Assembly: GCF_012516375.2 (NCBI RefSeq) | Contig: NZ_CP051204.2 | Coordinates: 5,084,001-5,148,000, forward strand | Reading direction: 5' to 3' | DNA: 64,000 nt | Origin: Chitinophaga oryzae | Lineage (GTDB): Bacteria; Bacteroidota; Bacteroidia; Chitinophagales; Chitinophagaceae | Part shown: one piece after another, positions 33,712-41,128 of the stretch | How the letters are laid out: every line of letters begins with the position of its first letter | Numbering within the stretch: position 1 is the first letter of the stretch | The notes under the pieces: generated by a model | Databases searched by the model: none | Told to the model about the DNA's origin: nothing | What the model saw: the letters and a program-made list of their open reading frames with translations, nothing else | Made by a program: the position numbers and the translations under genes

Positions 33712-34512
33712 CTATTTATTAACAGGGCGAAGGTCCAGTATCCGGATATTCCTGAAGTCCACCGGCTGCCCTTCACTTTGCAAGGCGATATAACCTTCTG
33801 ACAACAGTTTTCCGTCTATTTTCACCGCGGGGTCATAGTTGTTTACCACACCGCCGCCGATTTGGGGCTTTGAATATTGCAGCACGGTATCGCCATTGAT
33901 GATATGCGTGATGAGCGAGTCGCCCAGTACAATCAGCTCGCCTCTCACCCATTGTTCGCCTTCATATGTTTTGGATGAAGATTCAATACAATGCTGCGGG
34001 TCCAGCTTTCCTTTATATACAACGTTGGTCCCGGGAGAGCACATATTGCCGGTAGGACGGGCATTGCCGTCTCCCAGACCTGCGAGCAGCTGCATTTCCA
34101 CGGAAATCGGCCAATCCTGTTCCTTTGGCATGGCGCGGGGGTCCTGGGAGTGAAACATTACACCGCTGTTTAGCAGTGTATATTCCGGCGCAGAAGGATA
34201 CCATTTCCCTACAAAGCGATACTCAAATTTCAGGTGATAATGTGAGAACGGACGTTTATAATAGAGATGCCCAAACTGATCGTTAAAATCGCCGTACTGG
34301 TCATAACGTACCTTAATGATGCTATCCTCCACCCGGAAGGTATTACCAAAATTATCGCCGGCATTGTGATGATGAATTTTCACGATCCAGTCATCCAGGT
34401 CTTTGCCGTTAAACAGGCTTACCCATTGCGGGCTGTTTTCTTTTGCGGTTTGCCGGCAAGCCATGCAATACAGCAGCGTCAGTACGAGAAGGTACGAAAG
34501 TCTTTTTTTCAT
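33712..34512 (-). CDS. DUF1080 lipoprotein (3-keto-disaccharide hydrolase-like)
   Basis: 266 residues from ATG 34512 (MKKRLSYLLVLTLLYCMACR, lipobox CMAC); ATG 34527 is an alternative that adds only MHIAH. The body is the concanavalin-like DUF1080 fold: WVSLFNGKDLDDWIVKIHHH, HLYYKRPFSHYHLKFEYRF and SGVMFHSQDP, ending in the sheet VDFRNIRILDL. Related proteins hydrolyse 3-keto-glucosides after oxidation of the sugar or simply bind glycans. It is a single gene here between convergent HxlR and the AraC gene, so the context gives no substrate. Confidence 0.88.
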   Translation of the reverse strand: MKKRLSYLLVLTLLYCMACRQTAKENSPQWVSLFNGKDLDDWIVKIHHHNAGDNFGNTFRVEDSIIKVRYDQYGDFNDQFGHLYYKRPFSHYHLKFEYRFVGKWYPSAPEYTLLNSGVMFHSQDPRAMPKEQDWPISVEMQLLAGLGDGNARPTGNMCSPGTNVVYKGKLDPQHCIESSSKTYEGEQWVRGELIVLGDSLITHIINGDTVLQYSKPQIGGGVVNNYDPAVKIDGKLLSEGYIALQSEGQPVDFRNIRILDLRPVNK

Positions 34513-34665
34513 GTGGGCAATGTGCATGTTCACTTTTACAGGTAAGCCATTAAGATAGGGCAAAAACCTGGTAAATAAAACATGCCAGCCACCAACACCG
34601 GAAATTTACCAATGACTGCCTGGCCGGACCATGCTTATCCTGTATGCTTAACAGGTGTTTCCTGA

Positions 34666-35565
34666 TTAGTTAAATGCCTGCCGGAACTGAAGCGGTGACA
34701 GGCTCGTTTTCTTCTTAAACAGCGTGCTAAACGATTGCGGGTGTTCAAAGCCCAGTGCATAAGCAATTTCGCTTACCGATAAATCTGTAGTCGAGAGTTT
34801 TTCCTTCGCCTTTTCAATCAACTTCTGATGTATATGCTGCTGTGTATTTTGCCCTGTATGCATACGCAGCAGATCGCTCAGGTAGTTTGGAGACAGGTTC
34901 ATGAGTTCGGCTATGCGTTGCACCGTTAACAGTTCCTGTTGCGTGGTCGTACCGCCATCAAAATGCTCATCGACAAGACGTTCAAATTTGGCAAGCAGTT
35001 GATGATTGTGGTTTTTCCGGGTGATAAACTGCCGCTCGTAAAATCGGTTGGAATATTTGAGCAGCAACTCAATTTGCGACAGGATGATTTCCTGTGTATA
35101 TTTATCAATATGCTGGCATTCCTTGTCGATCTTGTTCAATATGGCCATAAGATCATCTTCTTCTTCCGCAGAAAGATGCAGCGCCTCGTTTACAGCGTAA
35201 GAGAAGAAATTATAATCGTTGATGGCACTTGCCAAAGGATGGGCCAGTAAAAAGTCACGATGAAAAACAAGCAGGTAACCTGATCCGCATTCCACGTTGT
35301 TCAGGTCCAGGTATTGAACCTGATCAGGTGCAGTAAAGCTCAGCACCCCCTTATCGTAATCATAATGTTGCTGGCCATACCGTATTTTACCCCTGACTTC
35401 CCGTTTGAGGGCAACACAATAAAATTTATTCACAAACCCTTTCCAGATGTCATCTTCCAGGAAAATACTCCCGGCAAGGTTAATTACACTTACCAATGGA
35501 TGGCGCGGCTCGGGCAGCGAGAGTAAGCGGTGAAATTCTGATACGGATCCGATGACGTTCATCAT
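34666..35565 (-). CDS. AraC-family transcriptional regulator
   Basis: 299 residues. An N-terminal cupin-like effector domain (about 1-165) is followed by the two-HTH AraC DNA-binding domain (about 195-297). The first HTH is around LTVQRIAELMNLSPNYLSDLL, the second DLSVSEIAYALGFEHPQSFS, with the usual closing SLSPLQFRQAFN. It lies 66 bp after the aldo/keto reductase gene on the same strand and may share a transcript with it. Ligand unknown. Confidence 0.92.
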   Translation of the reverse strand: MMNVIGSVSEFHRLLSLPEPRHPLVSVINLAGSIFLEDDIWKGFVNKFYCVALKREVRGKIRYGQQHYDYDKGVLSFTAPDQVQYLDLNNVECGSGYLLVFHRDFLLAHPLASAINDYNFFSYAVNEALHLSAEEEDDLMAILNKIDKECQHIDKYTQEIILSQIELLLKYSNRFYERQFITRKNHNHQLLAKFERLVDEHFDGGTTTQQELLTVQRIAELMNLSPNYLSDLLRMHTGQNTQQHIHQKLIEKAKEKLSTTDLSVSEIAYALGFEHPQSFSTLFKKKTSLSPLQFRQAFN

Positions 35566-35631
35566 ACTGATTCAAACATTTAAACAGGTAAAGTAGCGGT
35601 TGCATTCTAAAAATGCAACCGCACAAAGGCG

Positions 35632-36636
35632 CTAATCGATAAGCCCCATGCTAAACTCGTCGTATGGATTACCGGTATCAGTACCCAGCGGCACAATACT
35701 TTCGAGTTTCGACATGTCGGCTTCATCTAATACAATTTCGGTGGCCGCAATGTTTTGTTCCAGATACTTTCTGCGTTTGGTCCCCGGAATAGGTACGATG
35801 CCTTTATTGATAATCCAGGCGAGCGCCAACTGTGAAGCGGTTATCCTTTTCTCCCCGGCCATTGTCTCAATTGCCTTAACCAACTCAAGATTCCTGTAAA
35901 AATGAGCTTCCTGAAAACGGGGAATTGCCCGGCGAAAATCATTTTCGGGTAAATCGTCTATGGTCCGGATCTGTCCGGATAAAAAGCCCCGTCCTAACGG
36001 GGAATAAGCAACAAAACCTATTCCAAGTTCATTTAAAGTATTCAGTATGCCACGTTCCTCTGCTGTCCGCTCAAACAAAGAATATTCACTTTGCACCACC
36101 GTAACGGGGTGAACCGCGTGCGCTCTTTTTATCGTTTCTGAAGATACTTCCGATAGTCCCAGATACCTGACTTTTCCTTCCTTCACCAGCTCGCTCATTG
36201 CTTCCATGGTTTCTTCGACGGGCGTATTCTTATCAAGCCGGTGCATATAGTACAAGTCAATATACTCCGTGTTGAGATTTTTAAGAGAACGCTCTACCGC
36301 GGTTTTCACATATTCTTTTTTACCGTTAATACCCCAGGTCACTTTGTCGTTAGCATCTATTTCCCAGCCGAATTTTGTTGCAATAATATATTTATCCCTG
36401 CTGCCACGTATTGCTTTAGCAATCAGCTGCTCATTTTTGAAAGGACCATACAAATCGGCAGTATCCAAAAAATTGCCCCCTAATTCGAGCGATCGGTGAA
36501 TGGTGGCTATAGCCTCCTGCTCATCGGCCTCGCCATACATGTTCCCTTCTTCAAAGCCCGTCATACCCATACAGCCCAAACCTATAACCGGCACTACCAG
36601 ACCTTCGCTTCCCAAATTGATGTTCTTCATATCCAT
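35632..36636 (-). CDS. Aldo/keto reductase (AKR13/YakC-like)
   Basis: 334 residues with the full AKR catalytic tetrad: D58 and Y63 in FLDTADLYG, K88 in ATKFG and H132 in YYMHRLD. NADPH-binding blocks SPLGRGFLSG and IPIPGTKRRKYLEQN (here VPIPGTKR) are present. It reduces aldehydes or ketones of unknown identity in the cytoplasm. The start could be residue 1 or 3 (MDMKNINLG). Its neighbours are an AraC regulator downstream and a peroxiredoxin pseudogene upstream, a context common for redox or electrophile response genes. Confidence 0.93.
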   Translation of the reverse strand: MDMKNINLGSEGLVVPVIGLGCMGMTGFEEGNMYGEADEQEAIATIHRSLELGGNFLDTADLYGPFKNEQLIAKAIRGSRDKYIIATKFGWEIDANDKVTWGINGKKEYVKTAVERSLKNLNTEYIDLYYMHRLDKNTPVEETMEAMSELVKEGKVRYLGLSEVSSETIKRAHAVHPVTVVQSEYSLFERTAEERGILNTLNELGIGFVAYSPLGRGFLSGQIRTIDDLPENDFRRAIPRFQEAHFYRNLELVKAIETMAGEKRITASQLALAWIINKGIVPIPGTKRRKYLEQNIAATEIVLDEADMSKLESIVPLGTDTGNPYDEFSMGLID

Positions 36637-36736
36637 AATTATGATTTTTACAGATCAAACTTCGCGAAGAACATCTTAATGGCCGTATGCAAAACCCGGT
36701 AAGTTGTATGCAAATCAAAGATTGGCGTTACTTCAT

Positions 36737-37145
36737 TCATAATTGTCCGATCAGCTCCTGAATATCAACCCTGTTCATATAGTTGGTATCAACAAATTTG
36801 TAGGTGATACTGCCATTGGTATCCACTACGAAAATGGCAGGAACAGGCAGTTCGTTATTATCGTTCCCGTTATATTCCGACAGCGCAATAAGGGCACCAA
36901 CTGCCGCGAAAAAAAGCCACTATCACTTTCCCGTTTTTTAGCAGTTCTTTTAACGCTATGGCTTTACTATTCATATTTAACAGGTTAAAATCAGGAAACT
37001 TTTCGCCTGTTCCGATACTGCTTTCCTCAATGCCCTGCGCTTTCAGTTCGTGAATTGACTGGCCGAATATCGCCAGGACTTCTGAAGGAAGTTGTTTTAC
37101 TAAATTTTCATTCAGTTCATTAATCTGTTGCTCTAAACTTTTCAT
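36737..37145 (-). pseudogene. Peroxiredoxin (AhpC/TSA-like) pseudogene with internal deletion and frameshift
   Basis: The first frame starts MKSLEQQINELNENL and reaches the active-site block VAFFRGSWCPYC, then hits a stop at 36870. Reading resumes in another frame with LSEYNGNDNNELPVPAIFVV and continues to YMNRVDIQELIGQL before a stop at 36737. In intact family members about 60-75 residues lie between WCPYC and the NGDDSFELPVPATYVI block. Both the missing middle and the frame change are therefore explained by a deletion at about 36880. The remaining 409 bp encode only the ends of the enzyme, so it should be inactive. The same frameshift appears on either reading, so a simple sequencing error alone would not restore the gene. 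Confidence 0.85.
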
Positions 37146-37339
37146 ATCCTGCTGTTTAATTTTAGCAAAGTTTTGAAACCAAAAGCAGAACTGCAATACC
37201 GCATATAATTATCCCTATGGGATAAAAAAGTCAATTTTTGTGAACCCGGGGAACGAGCGACAGAAGAATGTAGTTCCTGATCCCTATTGTTCCGGCAGAC
37301 TTACCAATAATAGCGTCGGACCAAGCTTCCGTATTATAT

Positions 37340-38785
37340 TTATCCGGGCATCATCATCTCCAATACCACGCAGCCAAACCTGGTACCAGGATCATCTACC
37401 TGCGTAATGTCATACACAAATTGCACTATATTATCTGACAGCCGATGCACGGTGGTGGTAATGTCATAAGGCACACCTGCGGGCATAATACGCGCGGGAT
37501 GAACAGCAACACTCTCTACCACCAGCCTGGTTCCGGGCAGCTCTCCCAGCACGTCCTTTATCCACTTTTCCGCTTCCAGGTGCAATAACCGGAACAGGAA
37601 TAACGCCGGCACGCAGGGATAGCCCCCGAAATGGCCAAGGCAATGTATTTCATCTACAGGAGCTAACCGGGACACATAATGCCAGGCATTGTCAAAAGAC
37701 ATGCGGCTGATAACAGGAAGGGGCAGTGATTCTCCCGGCGCTGTTTTTTTATCGCTTTTCAGGAAGACAAATCTATTTTTAAAGTCCGCTTCATTCCACA
37801 TATAATAATCGAAAAGTACCTGGTAGACCATATTTCCCGCATCATCCAAAATGCGTATAACACTTTTCCGCTTTCTTTTACTGATTTCCTGTGTATGGAG
37901 CACCACTTTCAAAGATGTATCAGCCAAAAAATTACCGATGCGCATGCACGTAAAGCGCTCCGCCAGCATATACTGGTTTGTTCCCGGCGCATACAGGCGG
38001 CAGGCATTCCACGCTTCGGCCGACAGGCATTGCTGGATCATTGTAACAAACTCGCTGTTTTGAAAATTACCGGCAGGTCCCAGGTCCGCTTCGAGATATT
38101 TCCCCCTGGTCACCATAGCGGCAGCCGGCAACCGGAAAAAGGGAGGCCGCATGCCTGTCTGAATATCGCCTGGCGGTACAACAGCCTCCTGGTATATCCT
38201 GAAAACATAATCACAGTTACTATTCTCGTCTACCGCAGACGCAAGCGCTGTAACTTTCCAGCCGGGTGCGGCCACATCGCGTATCCCTTCCAGGAACGGC
38301 AGTATCACCGGCCATTTCAGGAGATGGGTCATTTGCAGCTGCTGACTGATCCTATGATAACGGTCTGTTCCCCGGATAGTGAATACCACTTCCGCAGCCG
38401 AGTAGCTATTGACCTCGAAATTAAATTCAGGGCTGGCGGTAAAGATGGCAGCAATAATAACTTCCAGGACGCCCCTGGCATCCCGCTCCAGTAAAGGGTA
38501 GGTCTCCATTATTCTGCCGGCCTTGTTCTTTCCCAGCGTATATATCAGTGATGAAGAAAGGGCTTCCGCCATATCAGGTCCTTCCAATGCAACTGCCTGC
38601 TGAAGCAGCAAGCCATAAAAGGAAGCAGTAATCTCAGACATGCCCAGCATCAGCTGCGGCAGATTTCCCGGGAAATACCGGTTGAACACAGCAGCTGCAT
38701 CCATATCCGGATGATAACTGTCCTTGTTTCTGAGAGCGGATAATTCCTGCGCAAGCGCAGACAACGGATAATTTTCAGGAGACAT
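37340..38785 (-). CDS. Double-hotdog protein (FabZ/FabA-like C-terminus) with an unknown N-terminal domain
   Basis: 481 residues. The C-terminal part carries two hotdog-like folds. One is about residues 270-340 (LKVVLHTQEISKRKRKSVIR, NMVYQVLFDYYMW). The other, about 355-475, contains a FabZ-type motif GHFGGYPCVPALFLFRLL (H385), which in FabZ reads HFPGxPVMPG. The FabZ proline and glycine are changed, so dehydratase activity is uncertain. The N-terminal 200 residues are not recognised. The gene is divergent from a FabH-type ketosynthase (202 bp apart), suggesting a shared fatty-acyl or polyketide-like pathway. I do not know a named family for the whole protein. Confidence 0.65.
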   Translation of the reverse strand: MSPENYPLSALAQELSALRNKDSYHPDMDAAAVFNRYFPGNLPQLMLGMSEITASFYGLLLQQAVALEGPDMAEALSSSLIYTLGKNKAGRIMETYPLLERDARGVLEVIIAAIFTASPEFNFEVNSYSAAEVVFTIRGTDRYHRISQQLQMTHLLKWPVILPFLEGIRDVAAPGWKVTALASAVDENSNCDYVFRIYQEAVVPPGDIQTGMRPPFFRLPAAAMVTRGKYLEADLGPAGNFQNSEFVTMIQQCLSAEAWNACRLYAPGTNQYMLAERFTCMRIGNFLADTSLKVVLHTQEISKRKRKSVIRILDDAGNMVYQVLFDYYMWNEADFKNRFVFLKSDKKTAPGESLPLPVISRMSFDNAWHYVSRLAPVDEIHCLGHFGGYPCVPALFLFRLLHLEAEKWIKDVLGELPGTRLVVESVAVHPARIMPAGVPYDITTTVHRLSDNIVQFVYDITQVDDPGTRFGCVVLEMMMPG

Positions 38786-38987
38786 GGTTACAAATATTAG
38801 ACATTAAAAAACAGGGAAACAACGGGCATCCTGCGAAGCTATAGCCATACCATATACCTGGGACTGCAGTTGGACCATGCCGTTCTACTTCACCAGCTGT
38901 TGATACCTTTGAACAAGCTACTATCCATTGTCTATTTTGTTAGATGTACTAATTGTTACCCTTTTGCTATCCTTAAAAAACCTGACT

Positions 38988-39989
38988 ATGAAAAAGAGCA
39001 ACGCGGTTGTCACAGCAGTCGGCGGATACGTTCCGCCGCATATTGTTTACAATGAAGAGCTGGAACAAAAAATGCACATCCCCTCCGGGTGGATTCCCAA
39101 ATATCTCGGCGTCAGGGAGCGGCGTTTTATCCGGGAGGAAGGCGTCGGCACTTCTGCCATATGCGTGCAGGCAGCCCTTGAAATCTGCCGTAAACGCGGC
39201 ATACAGCCATCAGAACTGGATGCCATTGTACTGGCCACTACCACCCCGGATATGATCACGCCTTCCACCAGCAATATTGTTGCCCGTGAAATCGGCGCCA
39301 GCAAGGCGTGGGCTATCGATATCAACGGGGCATGCAGCGGCTTCCTCTCTGCGCTGGATATTGCCTCCAGGTACATAGAGCAGAACATATACCGCTACGT
39401 GCTGGTATTGGGAGCAGATAAAATGAGCAGTATTATCGGCGGCCAGGACCGAATCACCACCTGCCTTTTTGCCGATGGCGGAGGTGGTGTGTTACTGGAG
39501 CCGGGGCCTCCCGACAGCGGGATACAGCACTGTTTCCTTCGTACAGACGGCAGCGGCGCCGACCTGCTCTATGTGAAAGCCGGAGGTTCGCGCTGGCCGT
39601 CCTCTACCACCACGGTGCACAACCAGGAACATTATCTCTACATGGATGGCAAAGCTATTTTTGATTATGCGGTATTACGCCTGACAGAGGCCATCACCCA
39701 AACGATGGTAAAAAACGAGCTGTCGGCACAGGACATTACCTGGCTGGTACCCCACCAGGCTAACCAGCGGATCATTGACCGCACGGCGGAAGTATTGTCT
39801 TTTCCGGCTGAAAAAATAATGCGGAACGTTGACCGCTACGGGAACACCACTTCCGGCACGATTCCCTTGTGCCTGTGGGATTACGAGTCGCGCCTGAAGA
39901 AAGGGGACCGCCTGTTGCTTGCCGCTTTCGGCGCCGGGTTTACCTGGGGTGCGTTGTATATGATCTGGGGATATGATGGCCAAGGATAG
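38988..39989 (+). CDS. Beta-ketoacyl-ACP synthase III (FabH-like)
   Basis: 333 residues from ATG 38988 (MKKSNAVVTAVGGYVPP); the upstream ATG adds a hydrophobic run not seen in the family. The complete catalytic triad is present: C116 in INGACSGFL, H256 in VPHQANQRI and N286 in YGNTTSGTIPL. The enzyme condenses an acyl-CoA (or acyl-ACP) starter with malonyl-ACP. A second FabH outside the fab operon, facing a hotdog protein, suggests a specialised lipid or secondary metabolite role rather than housekeeping fatty acid synthesis. Its stop is only 3 bp from that of the convergent GH10 gene. Confidence 0.93.
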   Translation: MKKSNAVVTAVGGYVPPHIVYNEELEQKMHIPSGWIPKYLGVRERRFIREEGVGTSAICVQAALEICRKRGIQPSELDAIVLATTTPDMITPSTSNIVAREIGASKAWAIDINGACSGFLSALDIASRYIEQNIYRYVLVLGADKMSSIIGGQDRITTCLFADGGGGVLLEPGPPDSGIQHCFLRTDGSGADLLYVKAGGSRWPSSTTTVHNQEHYLYMDGKAIFDYAVLRLTEAITQTMVKNELSAQDITWLVPHQANQRIIDRTAEVLSFPAEKIMRNVDRYGNTTSGTIPLCLWDYESRLKKGDRLLLAAFGAGFTWGALYMIWGYDGQG

Positions 39990-39992
39990 TAT

Positions 39993-41093
39993 TCAAAATT
40001 TAACGACTGACCAAAACGCTTTCTTGGGTTGCAGCTCCTTATCGAACAGCAATGGATAATCTTTTCTGCCACGCACCGGGAAGTTGTCCAGCCAGCTATA
40101 CCGGTCGGAGATATTCCAAAACGTTACGCCCGTCAGGACATCGCGGTACTTGCGAAAAGATGCAAAACACCGGCGGTACTGCTCGAGCTGTTGCTGCTCC
40201 CTTGCTGCGGTAAACGCCGTGGCGCTGTCGCCCGCTTCCCGTTCCCTCATCTCATGTTCCTTGCGGTACACGGAAACATCAAATTCAGTAATTTGTATCT
40301 TCAGGCCCAGCTTTGCAAAATCTGCCATCGTTTTATCCAGCTGTTCTGCCGATGGCTCGTTAACGGCCCAATGTGCCTGCAATCCCACTCCATGAACCGG
40401 CACCCCTTTGCTGATAAGGCCATTGAGCATACGGATAATTTTTTCCCGTTTTACAGTGTTTATCTCATTGTAATCATTATAAAACAACAAAGCATCGGGG
40501 TCCGCTTCATGGGCCCACTGAAATGCTTTCTCTATGTATTCTTCACCACAGATCCGGTACCATAGTGAATTCCGGTAAAACTCATCCTTACGGTCGCTGA
40601 TCACTTCATTGGCCACATCCCAGGCATATACGGTGCCCTTATATCTCTTTACCACAGTCGTAATATGCGCTTTCAGGCGCTGTAGCAACACGTCTTTAGA
40701 TACCTGTTGTCCGTTGGCGTCCTTAAAAAGCCATCCGGGGGCCTGGTTATGCCAGACTAAGGTATGCCCCCTGAGCTTCATTCCGTTACGGCGGGCAAAG
40801 GCTGCGACAGTATCAGCATCCCTCCAGTTATACAGCTGCTCTTCCGGATGAATGACGCCCATTTTCATAGCATTCTCCGGGGTAACACTGTTAAACTGCC
40901 GGACCACCAGTCCTGCTTCCTCTGTGTGCAGCGCACGCGCTGAAACGGCCACGCCTATAGGAAAATAATCCTTGTAATAATCTTTCAGTCCCCGTACCTC
41001 CGGCCCGGCAAAAGAATGAGCCCGGTAAGCCACGCAGGAAAAACTTATAGCGACAGTCAGTAAAAAAACAATAACATGGCGGATATACTTCAT
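39993..41093 (-). CDS. GH10 endo-1,4-beta-xylanase
   Basis: 366 residues. The signal ends in a cysteine (AISFSC, C20), so it may be a lipoprotein on the cell surface or periplasmic side. The GH10 barrel is clear: FNSVTPENAMKMGVIHP, GHTLVWHNQAPGWL, acid/base E163 in WDVANEVISD and nucleophile E270 in IQITEFDVSVY. It cuts the beta-1,4-xylan backbone and is the main depolymerase of the xylan locus. A GH43-GH43 gene lies 35 bp upstream on the same strand, so they are one operon. The gene is convergent with the FabH-like gene 3 bp away. Confidence 0.96.
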   Translation of the reverse strand: MKYIRHVIVFLLTVAISFSCVAYRAHSFAGPEVRGLKDYYKDYFPIGVAVSARALHTEEAGLVVRQFNSVTPENAMKMGVIHPEEQLYNWRDADTVAAFARRNGMKLRGHTLVWHNQAPGWLFKDANGQQVSKDVLLQRLKAHITTVVKRYKGTVYAWDVANEVISDRKDEFYRNSLWYRICGEEYIEKAFQWAHEADPDALLFYNDYNEINTVKREKIIRMLNGLISKGVPVHGVGLQAHWAVNEPSAEQLDKTMADFAKLGLKIQITEFDVSVYRKEHEMREREAGDSATAFTAAREQQQLEQYRRCFASFRKYRDVLTGVTFWNISDRYSWLDNFPVRGRKDYPLLFDKELQPKKAFWSVVKF

Positions 41094-41128
41094 AAGTTGC
41101 CTGGGTCTTTAATTATTTACGAAATGTG

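Noticed and set aside
36743..36988. Plus-strand frame over the peroxiredoxin remnant
   Set aside because: Antisense to two recognisable peroxiredoxin fragments on the minus strand.
37340..38785. Calling the hotdog protein a working FabZ dehydratase
   Set aside because: The FabZ motif is altered (HFGGYPCVPA for HFPGxPVMPG) and the first 200 residues are unlike FabZ, so only a fold-level statement is justified.
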